DNA of 62,590 nt from an uncultured Bacilli bacterium (lineage in GTDB: Bacteria; Bacillota_I; Bacilli_A; RF39; UBA660): positions 1-62,590 of the forward strand of contig CAKOPG010000010.1 of assembly GCA_934098745.1 (NCBI GenBank). Direction: 5' to 3'. The stretch's first letter is position 1, and the number at the start of each line of letters is the position of its first letter. The position numbers and the translations under genes were made by a program. The notes under the pieces are model-generated. The model was not told the DNA's origin. It ran no database searches and saw nothing but the letters and a program-made list of their open reading frames with translations. Shown piece after piece: positions 16,319 to 26,168 of the stretch.

Positions 16319-17324
16319 CATTACCATCTCCATTCTTTATCGCATATTCATAAGAACTCTTAACCATCTCTTTTATTCCTTTTTTAGCTACCCAATTTAA
16401 TTTTTCTTTAGCATGACTCGTATCAGCATAACAAGCCGCAATATCGCCATCTCTTCTTTTAGTAATCTCTATTGGTATATCGACTTTATTTTCTTCTTCA
16501 AAAGCCTTAACTATTTCCATTACACTATATCCCATACCTGTTCCTAAATTATAATAATCAATTCCTGTATGCTTCATTAAATAATCTAGTGCACTAATAT
16601 GCCCAATAGCTAAATCTTGTACATGTATATAATCTCTTACTCCTGTACCGTCTTTCGTATCGTAATCATTTCCAAATATATTTAAATGTGGTAATTCTTT
16701 ATTAGCAACCTTTACTATATATGGCATCAAATTATTAGGAATACCATTAGGATCTTCTCCTAAAAGGCCACTCTCATGAGCTCCTACCGGATTAAAATAT
16801 CTTAAAATAGCTATTCCCATTTCCTTATCAGCATTATAGACATCTTTAAGTATTCCTTCAATATATAATTTTGTAGTCCCATATGGATTAGTAGTCTTAA
16901 GTCTAGCACTCTCTTTAATTGGTAATTCCTCTGGATCTCCATATACCGTTGCCGATGAAGAAAACACTAATTTCTTAACCCCATATTCGGCCATCACTTC
17001 AAGTAAAGTAATTGTTGAATCTAAATTATTTCGATAATACATTAGTGGTTTTGCTACTGATTCACCTACTGCCTTATAACCAGCAAAATGAATAACTCCC
17101 TCTATTTTTTCTTTCTCAAATACCCTTCTTAACTTATCTTTATCACAAACATCTAATTCATAAAAATCAATCTCTTTACCAGTAATCTTTTTAAGTCTAT
17201 CTAATACTATTGGTTTAGAATTACTAAAATTATCAACCGCTACAACCTCATATCCATTATTTATAAGTTCTACTATCGTATGACTACCAATATACCCTGT
17301 ACCACCAGTTACTAATATCTTCAT
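16311..17324 (-). CDS. galE: UDP-glucose 4-epimerase
   Basis: Extended short-chain dehydrogenase of 337 residues interconverting UDP-glucose and UDP-galactose with bound NAD. The nucleotide-binding TGGTGYIGSH is at the N terminus. The catalytic Ser lies in FSSSATVYGD and the Tyr-x3-Lys pair in NPYGTTKLYIE. The region RYFNPVGAHESGLLGEDP is typical of GalE rather than other epimerases. It supplies UDP-galactose for glycans or glycolipids. It follows parC by about 15 bases and overlaps the pseudopilin gene downstream. Confidence 0.95.
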   Translation of the reverse strand: MKILVTGGTGYIGSHTIVELINNGYEVVAVDNFSNSKPIVLDRLKKITGKEIDFYELDVCDKDKLRRVFEKEKIEGVIHFAGYKAVGESVAKPLMYYRNNLDSTITLLEVMAEYGVKKLVFSSSATVYGDPEELPIKESARLKTTNPYGTTKLYIEGILKDVYNADKEMGIAILRYFNPVGAHESGLLGEDPNGIPNNLMPYIVKVANKELPHLNIFGNDYDTKDGTGVRDYIHVQDLAIGHISALDYLMKHTGIDYYNLGTGMGYSVMEIVKAFEEENKVDIPIEITKRRDGDIAACYADTSHAKEKLNWVAKKGIKEMVKSSYEYAIKNGDGNDE

Positions 17325-17339
17325 ATCTATTCCTTCCTA

Positions 17340-19865
17340 TTATTTATCTTCTATATTATCTAATAAACTATCTACTAAATCAATCTTACTATCAATATCT
17401 TTTAAAGCTTTATATTCTTTATTATCAATAATTTCTATCTTTTCTTCCTTAGTAACACTCTTCTTACTAAGAATATCACTTGTAATACCTGTGACTCTAT
17501 GTGTACTAAGTATTCTATCTTTAACAATAAACGATCCATTACTTTGACGATCCATAATAGCTATTTCTGTCAACTTAACTAGTTTTTCTTCCTTAATTGA
17601 AGTAATAACTATCTCTTCTTTACTTGGCATTATATAACTATCTATTATCTTACTAGGATTACTCTTAATCTCTTTCATAAGTAGTATTCCCCTATTAGCC
17701 CGACTAGTTTTCTCTAGTAAATTTAACTTAAGTCTCTTAGCTGTTCCTTTATCTGTAATAATAGTAATATACTCCCATTCTGGATCAAATATCATACTAC
17801 TAACAACGACATCATCTTTTAGCTTAATAGATTTAACTCCACTAGCCCTAATACCAACTACACTCACTTCACTCGCATCATACCAAAGACCATAACCATT
17901 TCTAGTAACTACCATTATATCATCTAAACTACTATCTGTAACACTTACTACCTTATCGCCATCTTGTAACTTAATCATTCCAATTTCTTTAGTATATCTA
18001 CCTACTTTAAAATCACATAACTTAGTTCTCTTAACCATTCCAGCTTCCGTAAATATTGTTATATATTTATCTCTTTCAAAATCATATACTGGCATACTAC
18101 CAATAATCTTACTATCAGCTGACATCGCAATAATATTACTTACATGTTTACCAATATCCTTCCATTTAACCTCTGGTATCTCATATACTGGTATATATAA
18201 ATAATTACCCTTATCTGTAAATACTAAAACAGTCTGCGTCGTATTAAGATTATACAAACCAATTATATAATCTCCTTCCTTTAAAGCTGTCTCATCGTTA
18301 TTAGTAGCATAACTTCTTACACTTACTCTCTTTATATAACCTTCTTTAGTAACAACAACAACAACATCTTCCTTAGGAATCATCTTCGTCGTATCTATCT
18401 TTATTTCTTCTACCTCAGATATAATCTCTGTCCTTCTCTTAGTCCCATATTCCTTCTTTATCTTTCTAAGTTCTTCCTTAATAACCATATCAAGTTTAAC
18501 AGGACTTGCTAAAATAGCTTCTAACATCTCCATAATTTTCTCTAAATTACTCTTCTCTTCTTCTAATACTAAAATATCGGTATTAGTTAATCTATATAAT
18601 TGTAAATTAACAATCTCTGTAGCTTGTTCTTCCGTAAATTCATACTTATTAACCAAATTAATGATCGCATCTGCTTTATTCTTACTACCCCTAATTGTCT
18701 TAATAACCTCATCTAATATTGATATTGCTTTAATTAAACCTTCTACAATATGATATCTCTTCTTAGCATGAGCCAAATCATATTCACTTCTCTTAGTAAC
18801 TACTTCTCTTTGATGAGCAATATAAGCATCTAATATTGGAATTAATCCAAGTTGCATTGGTCTTCTATTAACTATCGCTATCATATTATAATTATAACTA
18901 ACTTGTAATTCTGTATTCTTATATAAATAATTTAATATATTCTTACTATTAGCATCCTTCTTAAGTTCTATCGTTATTTGAAGTCCATTCTTATCAGATT
19001 CATCTCTTACTTCAGTAATACCATCAATCTTTTTATCAATTCTAATTTCATCAATCTTTTTAACTAGTAATTGCTTATTTACTTCATATGGAATCTCTGT
19101 AATAACTATCTTATTCTTATCAACCGTAAGCTTACTACGAATAAGTATCTTTCCTCTACCTGTTTCATATGCTTGCCTAATACCATCTTCACCAATTGCC
19201 AACCCTCCCGTAGGAAAGTCTGGTCCCTTAACATAATTAAGAAGTGTATCCAACCTAGAATTAGGATTATCTATTCTATAAATCGTTGCCTCTATTACCT
19301 CAGATAAATTATGTGGTGGAATATTCGTTGCATATCCTGCTGAAATACCGGTTGTTCCATTTACTAACAAATTAGGAAATCTACTAGGAAGAACAGTTGG
19401 CTCCATTAATGTATCATCATAGTTTGGTGCAAAAACTACCGTATCCTTATCTATATCTCTTAACATTTCATTACTAATTTTAGAAAGTCTAGCCTCTGTA
19501 TAACGTGAAGCTGCTGCACTATCTCCATCTATTGAACCATTATTACCTTGCATATCTATAAAAGGCTCTAACATCTTAAAGTCTTGACTCATTCTAACTA
19601 TTGCATCATATATTGAACTATCCCCATGTGGATGATACTTACCCATAACATCACCAACTGCTCTAGCTGACTTTTTATATGGTTTATCATAAGTATTTTT
19701 CTCTTTATACATAGAAAATAATATTCTTCTCTGAACTGGTTTTAGTCCATCCCTAACATCAGGGATTGCTCTATCTTGAATAATATATTTTGAATATTTT
19801 CCAAATCTCTCACCCATTATCTCTTCAAGTGAATATTCATATATTTTATTTACATCTTCGTTCAT
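17340..19865 (-). CDS. parC: DNA topoisomerase IV subunit A
   Basis: Type IIA topoisomerase subunit that breaks and rejoins DNA, mainly decatenating chromosomes. The start MNEDVNKIYEY at 19865 is preferred because AGGTGG precedes it; the frame is open 19 codons further. The core has AIPDVRDGLKPVQRRIL, the quinolone-region sequence GKYHPHGDSSIYDAIVR and the catalytic Tyr in ASRYTEARL. GNNGSIDGD is the ParC form (GyrA normally has GNFGS-D). The C-terminal part consists of beta-pinwheel repeats (for example VVVVTKEGYIKRV). 841 residues is normal for Gram-positive ParC. parE is not in the window. Confidence 0.93.
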   Translation of the reverse strand: MNEDVNKIYEYSLEEIMGERFGKYSKYIIQDRAIPDVRDGLKPVQRRILFSMYKEKNTYDKPYKKSARAVGDVMGKYHPHGDSSIYDAIVRMSQDFKMLEPFIDMQGNNGSIDGDSAAASRYTEARLSKISNEMLRDIDKDTVVFAPNYDDTLMEPTVLPSRFPNLLVNGTTGISAGYATNIPPHNLSEVIEATIYRIDNPNSRLDTLLNYVKGPDFPTGGLAIGEDGIRQAYETGRGKILIRSKLTVDKNKIVITEIPYEVNKQLLVKKIDEIRIDKKIDGITEVRDESDKNGLQITIELKKDANSKNILNYLYKNTELQVSYNYNMIAIVNRRPMQLGLIPILDAYIAHQREVVTKRSEYDLAHAKKRYHIVEGLIKAISILDEVIKTIRGSKNKADAIINLVNKYEFTEEQATEIVNLQLYRLTNTDILVLEEEKSNLEKIMEMLEAILASPVKLDMVIKEELRKIKKEYGTKRRTEIISEVEEIKIDTTKMIPKEDVVVVVTKEGYIKRVSVRSYATNNDETALKEGDYIIGLYNLNTTQTVLVFTDKGNYLYIPVYEIPEVKWKDIGKHVSNIIAMSADSKIIGSMPVYDFERDKYITIFTEAGMVKRTKLCDFKVGRYTKEIGMIKLQDGDKVVSVTDSSLDDIMVVTRNGYGLWYDASEVSVVGIRASGVKSIKLKDDVVVSSMIFDPEWEYITIITDKGTAKRLKLNLLEKTSRANRGILLMKEIKSNPSKIIDSYIMPSKEEIVITSIKEEKLVKLTEIAIMDRQSNGSFIVKDRILSTHRVTGITSDILSKKSVTKEEKIEIIDNKEYKALKDIDSKIDLVDSLLDNIEDK

Positions 19866-19953
19866 ACTACCACCTACTGTAATCATATCATAAAAAAGCT
19901 TTTTAGTAAAGAAATTAGACATTAAGTTAACACTACCCTAAGGGTTCTAAGAA

Positions 19954-19987
19954 TTAAAAAAGATAAATCTTATCCAAAATTTATCTT
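19954..19987 (-). terminator. Terminator upstream of parC
   Basis: AAGATAAAT (19960-19968) and ATTTATCTT (19979-19987), followed on the minus strand by TTTTTTAATTC. Together with the hairpin at 20044 it isolates parC from the surface-protein gene. Confidence 0.72.
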
Positions 19988-20043
19988 CCTATTTAACTCA
20001 AAATAATGATCATATCAAACTACAAAAATACTAAATATACACC

Positions 20044-20073
20044 TAAAAAGAGAGCATATCTCTATACTCTCTT
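20044..20073 (-). terminator. Terminator of the giant surface-protein gene
   Basis: AAGAGAG (20048-20054) and CTCTCTT (20067-20073); on the minus strand followed by TTTTTAGG. It lies 12 bases after the stop codon. Confidence 0.78.
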
Positions 20074-20085
20074 AAAACTTATTTC

Positions 20086-23000
20086 TTAATAAACTCTTTT
20101 TCTTATTAATAAGATAACTAATCCAAAGATTAATACTCCAAGATAATTCATATTAAGTGGATTATTTACTTCCACACCAGTTTGTGGTGGAAGTGGTATT
20201 AAACTATATACATAAGTAACTTCAGTATCTTCTTCTTGATATAATCCTGTTTCATTACCGATAACTTCTTTAAAGAAATAATTCTTAAATGATCTCTTTT
20301 CTGTTTCATATGAAGTACCTACTAAACCAGTAATTTCCATCGTGTCAGCAAGTTTTTCACCTTTATCAGTAACATAATTAATAATTACCTTACCACTCAA
20401 TACCTTAGTACCTGTAGAATCTTCATTTACTTCTTCCTTATCACCATAAATAAGCATAGATTTAACTTTATTAATAACAATCTCACTATCTACATTTATA
20501 AAATATAATTTTAAATCAATAGCTATATCTATTACACTATCATCAGCTGTTTCAATATTCTTACTATATTCACATACTAATAAACCATTTTCATATTTAC
20601 ATACTACATCATCGCTATTAGTATTAATAACTGACTTATCTAAATCTATTTCATATGGTAATTCATCTATTAAAGTAACCTTAACATCTCCTACATAGTC
20701 TTTAATCATAGCTTTATAAGTAATCGTATATTCAAAAGCATCCTTAACTGAAGTAACTGTTTCTAATCCTTTCTTTACTAAAGATTCTTCTGAATTACCA
20801 GCATTCTTACTATAAATATATCTAACTTTTATAACTTCTTTAGCTATATATTTACCATTCTCATTACCATCTACTTCTTTTAAAGTATATCCAAGAATAT
20901 CTTTTTCATTAGTCTTATATTCACTTCCTGCTAAACCTTTCATCTCTTCTTGTTTAGCTAAAGTATTTCCATCCTCATCTTCATATGTAGCAATAACTGT
21001 TCCCTTAAATACTTCAGTCTCCGTCTTATTTTCACCTTCATCTGGAGTCTTTCCATAATCTAATGAAGACTTAACTATATTAGTAACCTTATCACTATCT
21101 ACATTCTTAAATACTAAAGATAATTCAAAGTTAGCTTTAACTTCTTTGTCTCCTTCGGTAATTTCTTTTTCCATTACACAAGTAATTGTCTTATTACCAT
21201 CATACACACAAGCCTTATCATAACTTGATTTATCAGTATCTATTTCATATGGAAGATAATCTACTAAAGTAAGTTTAGCCTTACCTACATAATCTTCAAT
21301 CTTTCCATTATATGTTAATGTATAATTAAATACTCCATCAACACTATTAATATTTTCTGGTCCTACTTTAACTACTTCATTCTCTGTTGTTTTACCAGCA
21401 TTTTTAGTATACACATACTTAACAAGAATTTCTTCTTCTGTATATACTCCATCCTTATTTTCAGGTATTTCTTTTAAAGTATATCCGTATATTGTCTTCT
21501 CATTAGTAGTATATTTATTATCGATTAAACCTCTAGTAGTTTCACTATCAGCAAGTTCTTTATCATCTTCATCTACATATATAGCTGTAACTACTGAACT
21601 CTTAACTGTATCTATTACTGAAGCATCATCTTCATCTTGATTATTACCATATATTAAAGTAGAATTTACAATATTCTTAATACCTAAATCTACTTCTGAA
21701 GTTAAATTATTATATCTAACTTCTGCTGAAAATGTAGCCTTAATTTTAGTATTTTCTTTAGTAACACCAAATATCTTAACACAAGTTAATTCTCTTGTTG
21801 AAGCATCATAACTACAACTATTTTCATCATACTTAATACTAGCTACCTCATATGGTAAAGTATCCTTTAAAATTACTCTTGCTTCTCCTACATAATCTTT
21901 TATTTCACCATCATATGCTAAAACATACTTAAATGTTGAATCAGCTCCAAGAATTTTATTTATTTGTGTCTTAGTAACCTCATTTTTAACTGTTGTACCA
22001 TCATTTTTAACATATACATATTCAACTTTTATAACTTCTTTAGCTATATATTTACCATTCTTATTACTTGGTACTTCTTTTAACGTATAGCCATATATAG
22101 TTTTTGCCCTAGTATCATATTCACTTCCTGCTAAACCTTTCATCTCTTCTTGTTTAGCTAAAGTATTTCCATCTTCATCTTCATATGTAGCAATAACTGT
22201 TCCCTTAAATACTTCAGTCTCCGTCTTATCTTCATCTTCATCTGGAGTCTTTCCATAATTTAATGAAGATTTAACTATATTAGTAACCTTATCACTATCT
22301 ACATTCTTAAATACTAAAGATAATTCAAAGTTAGCTTTAACTTCTTTGTCTCCTTCGGTAATTTCTTTTTCCATTACACAAGTAATTGTCTTATTACCAT
22401 CATACACACAAGCCTTATCATAACTTGATTTATCAGTATCTATTTCATATGGAAGATAATCTACTAAAGTAAGTTTAGCCTTACCTACATAATCTTCAAT
22501 CTTTCCATTATATGTTAATGTATAATTAAATACTCCATCAACACTATTAATATTTTCTGGTCCTACTTTAACTACTTCATTCTCTGTTGTTTTACCAGCA
22601 TTTTTAGTATACACATACTTAACAAGAATTTCTTCTTCTGTATATACTCCATCCTTATTTTCAGGTATTTCTTTTAAAGTATATCCGTATATTGTCTTCT
22701 CATTAGTAGTATATTTATTATCGATTAAATCTCTAGTCGTCTCACTATCAGCAAGTTCTTTATCATCTTCATCTACATATATAGCTGTAACTACTGAAGC
22801 TTTAACTGTATCCGTAACTGAAGCATCTGAAGTAGCCGCTTTATCACCATATACTAATTTAGAATCTACTATATTCTTAACTGCTAAATCAACTGTACTA
22901 GTTAATCCTTTATATTTAACTATTACTATAATTTCTGTATTAAGAATATTACTCATATTATCTTTAGTAATCTCTACTTCTTTATTACAAGTTAATTTTC

Positions 23001-24903
23001 TAGTAGCTGCATCATAACTACAAACATTTTCATCATATTCAATGCTTTCAACTTCATAAGGTAATGTATCTACTAATGTTAAATTAGCCTTACCTACATA
23101 ATTATCTAATTTACCATTATAACTAAGAACATACTTAAATGTTGAATTAGCTCCAAGAATCTTATTTATTTGTGTCTTAACAACATCATTAATCTCTAAT
23201 GATCCTTCATTCTTAGTATATATATAATCTACATATATTGGTTCATTATTCTCATTATATATATATACTCCATTCTTATTTTCAGGTTCACTAACTAAAG
23301 TATATCCATAAATATCTTTACTATTAGTAGTGTAATCTTTTCCAACTATTCCTGTAGTTGATTCTTCTTGTGCTAATACTATTCCCTTAGTATCTTTATA
23401 TCTTGCTGTTACCATTCCTTTTGCTGTATACAAAACATTAATCTCTTCAATCTTACCATCATCATTATTATTAGTTATAGTAATACTTATAGGATCAATA
23501 CTATCAAATTCATATCTTCCAAATAAATATTTATCTTTTTCCACATTCTCTACATTGATAACTGTTCCATTAGGAGCATATCTCTCATCACTAGCTATTT
23601 TATTATTAGCACTAATACTATCCTTATAATAATTAACTATATATTTATATTCTCTTTGTTTCCAATATACATAAGGATCTTCTGAACTATTTATTGTTTG
23701 TTCATTTCCATTATTATCCGTATATACTAATTTAAAACCAGCATTTGTTTGATGCCATCCTGTCTCCGCATCTGGATCTATCTCGATATCAAATGTATAA
23801 TTAATCGCATCCTTAGTTATCTTTTCAATAACTTCTCCTTGATAAGCATTATTTTCTTCATCATAACTACCATTATTACTAACATTTGTAACAAGTTTAA
23901 ACTTACCACCAATATTATCTATTAATGTAGCATTCTTTCCCGGAGTAATAATTTCATTAGCTAAACCTTTAAATATATTAACTATTTCATCCTCATTATT
24001 AGCACCATAATAATTATCTTTACTACTAGCTACTAATTGAAGAATCTCTTTTGTAGTTATATTTTTATAAGTAACATTATTATAATTATAATCTCCCCAA
24101 ATAGCTACACCATCATTTTTAACTCCATAACCTACAGATAAAATAGTAGTTCCACTATCTTTAATACTTTTAGCCTCATTTAAAGTTGCATTTAAAATAC
24201 TTTTAGTAGTATCACTACCATTTCCACCACCATTATAATAAGTAGGTTTACCATCACTCATAACTACTACATATTTTAAAGCTGTATCTTTATCTTCTTC
24301 AGGAATATCACTTAAATATTCTTGTGCTTTAACTAAACCATCATGTAAATTAGTACCACCATTAGGTCTTCCAAATAAACTGCTAGCTAATCCGGCATGT
24401 TCAAAACCACGTGCTTTTGATGCACTTTTAGCAAATGTAACTAAAGCTACTTTAGAATTTTTTAAACCAGTCTTATTGTTTATTAAAGCATTTGTAAAAT
24501 CTTGTGCTCCCTTTACCGCTTGTGTCCATTTTCTTTCATTTCTACCCTTATCATTCATACTACCAGACTTATCGAACACAATAACTACATAAACTGGTCT
24601 TTCTGTTGTATCTTCCTTTCCTTTTATTTCGAAATTAACTCGATATTTACCATTACTAGCATCTATTGCTGTAACAGTCTTCTTGACAGAAACATCGTTG
24701 CTTTCGGAAAATGCCTCCGTACTAACACTACCACTTTCTGATATTTCGCCATTTTCACCAAGTTTAATCGCTCCAACTGGAGTTGTATTTGTAGTATCAC
24801 TATTTACTACACTAGCAAATACTTGAATTGGTGTTTGTAATGTCGAAAATATCATACTGATAAGCATTAATATTTTAGTCATCTTCCCGGTTATTTTCTT
24901 CAT
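20086..24903 (-). CDS. Giant cell-wall-anchored VWA/MucBP-like repeat protein
   Basis: A predicted adhesin of 1605 residues. The start at 24903 follows GGAGG by seven bases. A signal peptide (MKKITGKMTKIL... to VFAS) leads into a von Willebrand A domain with the MIDAS motif DKSGSM (about residues 85-330). The rest alternates MucBP-like modules (with YGYTL..P.NK.G.Y and Y.Y.KN.G) and beta modules of about 110 residues with Y.G...DYVG.(A/V).(L/V)..LPYE(I/V). The C terminus has the sortase-type motif LPPQTG, a hydrophobic helix and RKRVY. The protein should be covalently attached to the wall. A 1.2-kb unit is almost exactly duplicated inside it. It has a consensus promoter and its own terminator. 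No sortase gene is in the window. Confidence 0.9.
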   Translation of the reverse strand: MKKITGKMTKILMLISMIFSTLQTPIQVFASVVNSDTTNTTPVGAIKLGENGEISESGSVSTEAFSESNDVSVKKTVTAIDASNGKYRVNFEIKGKEDTTERPVYVVIVFDKSGSMNDKGRNERKWTQAVKGAQDFTNALINNKTGLKNSKVALVTFAKSASKARGFEHAGLASSLFGRPNGGTNLHDGLVKAQEYLSDIPEEDKDTALKYVVVMSDGKPTYYNGGGNGSDTTKSILNATLNEAKSIKDSGTTILSVGYGVKNDGVAIWGDYNYNNVTYKNITTKEILQLVASSKDNYYGANNEDEIVNIFKGLANEIITPGKNATLIDNIGGKFKLVTNVSNNGSYDEENNAYQGEVIEKITKDAINYTFDIEIDPDAETGWHQTNAGFKLVYTDNNGNEQTINSSEDPYVYWKQREYKYIVNYYKDSISANNKIASDERYAPNGTVINVENVEKDKYLFGRYEFDSIDPISITITNNNDDGKIEEINVLYTAKGMVTARYKDTKGIVLAQEESTTGIVGKDYTTNSKDIYGYTLVSEPENKNGVYIYNENNEPIYVDYIYTKNEGSLEINDVVKTQINKILGANSTFKYVLSYNGKLDNYVGKANLTLVDTLPYEVESIEYDENVCSYDAATRKLTCNKEVEITKDNMSNILNTEIIVIVKYKGLTSTVDLAVKNIVDSKLVYGDKAATSDASVTDTVKASVVTAIYVDEDDKELADSETTRDLIDNKYTTNEKTIYGYTLKEIPENKDGVYTEEEILVKYVYTKNAGKTTENEVVKVGPENINSVDGVFNYTLTYNGKIEDYVGKAKLTLVDYLPYEIDTDKSSYDKACVYDGNKTITCVMEKEITEGDKEVKANFELSLVFKNVDSDKVTNIVKSSLNYGKTPDEDEDKTETEVFKGTVIATYEDEDGNTLAKQEEMKGLAGSEYDTRAKTIYGYTLKEVPSNKNGKYIAKEVIKVEYVYVKNDGTTVKNEVTKTQINKILGADSTFKYVLAYDGEIKDYVGEARVILKDTLPYEVASIKYDENSCSYDASTRELTCVKIFGVTKENTKIKATFSAEVRYNNLTSEVDLGIKNIVNSTLIYGNNQDEDDASVIDTVKSSVVTAIYVDEDDKELADSETTRGLIDNKYTTNEKTIYGYTLKEIPENKDGVYTEEEILVKYVYTKNAGKTTENEVVKVGPENINSVDGVFNYTLTYNGKIEDYVGKAKLTLVDYLPYEIDTDKSSYDKACVYDGNKTITCVMEKEITEGDKEVKANFELSLVFKNVDSDKVTNIVKSSLDYGKTPDEGENKTETEVFKGTVIATYEDEDGNTLAKQEEMKGLAGSEYKTNEKDILGYTLKEVDGNENGKYIAKEVIKVRYIYSKNAGNSEESLVKKGLETVTSVKDAFEYTITYKAMIKDYVGDVKVTLIDELPYEIDLDKSVINTNSDDVVCKYENGLLVCEYSKNIETADDSVIDIAIDLKLYFINVDSEIVINKVKSMLIYGDKEEVNEDSTGTKVLSGKVIINYVTDKGEKLADTMEITGLVGTSYETEKRSFKNYFFKEVIGNETGLYQEEDTEVTYVYSLIPLPPQTGVEVNNPLNMNYLGVLIFGLVILLIRKRVY
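20921..21590 (-). repeat. Intragenic direct repeat, copy 1
   Basis: Nearly identical to 22121-22790, offset exactly 1200 bases, with only scattered differences over about 670 bases and weaker similarity beyond. Both copies keep the reading frame, encoding a MucBP-like module plus a beta module. Confidence 0.9.
22121..22790 (-). repeat. Intragenic direct repeat, copy 2
   Basis: Partner of 20921-21590. The high identity between copies implies recent duplication or gene conversion and makes the repeat number prone to change by recombination. Confidence 0.9.
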
Positions 24904-24967
24904 AACCAAACCTCCTTTTAATTAATATATTATAAATCCAAGAACATACTCTCCCAGATGGCTTATT

Positions 24968-24996
24968 ATTATAACTATAACCCCCTACTTTGTCAA
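24968..24996 (-). promoter_or_regulatory. Consensus promoter of the giant surface protein
   Basis: On the minus strand TTGACA (24991-24996), 17-base spacer, TATAAT (24968-24973): a perfect sigma-A consensus, about 65 bases upstream of the start codon. Expression is probably strong and constitutive. Confidence 0.9.
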
Positions 24997-25015
24997 GAAA
25001 TAAGTAGTTTTTTCA

Positions 25016-25040
25016 TAAAAAAAATAGAGTTTAAACTCTA
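25016..25040 (-). terminator. Terminator embedded in a stop codon
   Basis: Palindrome TAGAGTTTAAACTCTA (25025-25040) followed on the minus strand by eight or nine T. The TAA stop of the tail-anchored protein (25031-25033) lies in the middle of the hairpin. Confidence 0.85.
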
Positions 25041-25837
25041 TTAAAATAATTAAATATATAAATAACTACAATTCCTATTAATAATATTCCAAATATTAGT
25101 AATAAGACCTTTAAAAAATACTTCCCTTTACTAGGTTTTGTATCTCCCTCATCTTCATCAATATCTTTAAAATCCTCATCGATATCTTTCTTACTACCTT
25201 CAAAATCCTTCTTACTAAAATGATATTTATTACTATAAAAATCACTATCTTTTAAATTATCTGGAAGTTCTTCTTCTTTGATTGGTGGATTAATCCTAGT
25301 CTTATCATTATCTCCCTTTAGATCAGATAATATCTCTAAAGATAAATTAGCTGTCTCCATCAAAGCTGCATCTTCTAATAAAGACTCTTCCTGTATCTCA
25401 TCATATTGTTCTTTCATCTGTTCAATATTAGTTTTTCTATTATCTAAATTAAGTTTCTTTAAATAATCCATTGATGGATTATTCTTTACTTCCTCATTAC
25501 CTTTATCTTCCTTCACCGCCTTATTTAAAAGTTCCTTAATATCATATATCTCATTTTCTTGTCTTTGTTGTTCTATCGCCTTTTCTCTCTTAATAACATT
25601 ATTATTTGTCTTAGTAATTTCCTCATATTTTTTAGCTTCATGATAATCACTTCTACTTTTAATAACTTTATCTAAATCATGAAAATCTATCTCTTTAGAG
25701 TTAGAAGGTACCACCAAATTCTCAAACTCATCATAAGCATTATATATCTGTCTATATAATTCTTTATGTTTCTCACTTCTTTTTGGTATAACCTTTTCTT
25801 CATCTATCTTTTTATATTTATCCATCCTACTATCCAT
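25031..25837 (-). CDS. Tail-anchored acidic coiled-coil protein, unknown function
   Basis: 268 residues, no N-terminal signal. The first 235 residues are highly charged and largely helical, with coiled-coil-like stretches rich in Glu, Lys and Gln (for example KREKAIEQQRQENE). One C-terminal hydrophobic helix (YFLKVLLLIFGILLIGIVVI) ends six residues from the terminus, so most of the protein should face the cytoplasm. I do not recognise the family. The gene is monocistronic with its own terminator and lies upstream of the giant surface-protein promoter. Confidence 0.7.
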   Translation of the reverse strand: MDSRMDKYKKIDEEKVIPKRSEKHKELYRQIYNAYDEFENLVVPSNSKEIDFHDLDKVIKSRSDYHEAKKYEEITKTNNNVIKREKAIEQQRQENEIYDIKELLNKAVKEDKGNEEVKNNPSMDYLKKLNLDNRKTNIEQMKEQYDEIQEESLLEDAALMETANLSLEILSDLKGDNDKTRINPPIKEEELPDNLKDSDFYSNKYHFSKKDFEGSKKDIDEDFKDIDEDEGDTKPSKGKYFLKVLLLIFGILLIGIVVIYIFNYFNRV

Positions 25838-25897
25838 GCTAACACCCTCTACTATAGATATAATACCATATTTTGAATATAATTAAAATGGTTTTTA

Positions 25898-25926
25898 TTG
25901 ATTTTTTCTATTTTTACATTTATAAT
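25898..25926 (+). promoter_or_regulatory. Ferredoxin promoter
   Basis: TTGATT (25898-25903), 17-base spacer, TATAAT (25921-25926), with AAGGT as RBS before the ATG at 25949. Confidence 0.75.
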
Positions 25927-25948
25927 TAAATAGAAAGAAGGTAATAAT

Positions 25949-26143
25949 ATGCACGTAAAAGTTAATCAAGAAAAATGTGTTGGTTGTGGAAACTGTGTTT
26001 CTCTTACTGAAGGAGAAGTATTTGATTTTAATGATGAAGGACTAGCTACTTGTATTATGGAAGAAGTTCCAAAGAACTTAGAAAAAGAAGTAAATGATGC
26101 TATAAATCAATGTCCTACTGAAGCCATTGAAGAAGTAAAATAG
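25949..26143 (+). CDS. [4Fe-4S] ferredoxin
   Basis: A 64-residue ferredoxin with a single cluster: CVGCGNC near the N terminus supplies three ligands and the distant CP (NQCPTEA) the fourth. The second CxxCxxC of two-cluster ferredoxins is absent. It is similar in size to the Fer protein of Bacillus. It would carry single electrons between soluble redox enzymes in the cytoplasm. It is monocistronic with a good promoter and terminator, and it converges on nth. Confidence 0.92.
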   Translation: MHVKVNQEKCVGCGNCVSLTEGEVFDFNDEGLATCIMEEVPKNLEKEVNDAINQCPTEAIEEVK

Positions 26144-26168
26144 AACCCCACTTGGTTCTATTTTTTTT
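26141..26168 (+). terminator. Ferredoxin terminator, overlapping nth stop
   Basis: TAGAACC (26141-26147) and GGTTCTA (26154-26160) followed by eight T on the plus strand. The nth stop codon (26158-26160) is in the right arm. Confidence 0.88.

Noticed and set aside
19071..19307. Plus-strand frame inside parC and similar short frames inside xseA, the adhesin and other genes
   Set aside because: Antisense shadows of conserved genes without ribosome binding sites or recognisable protein features.
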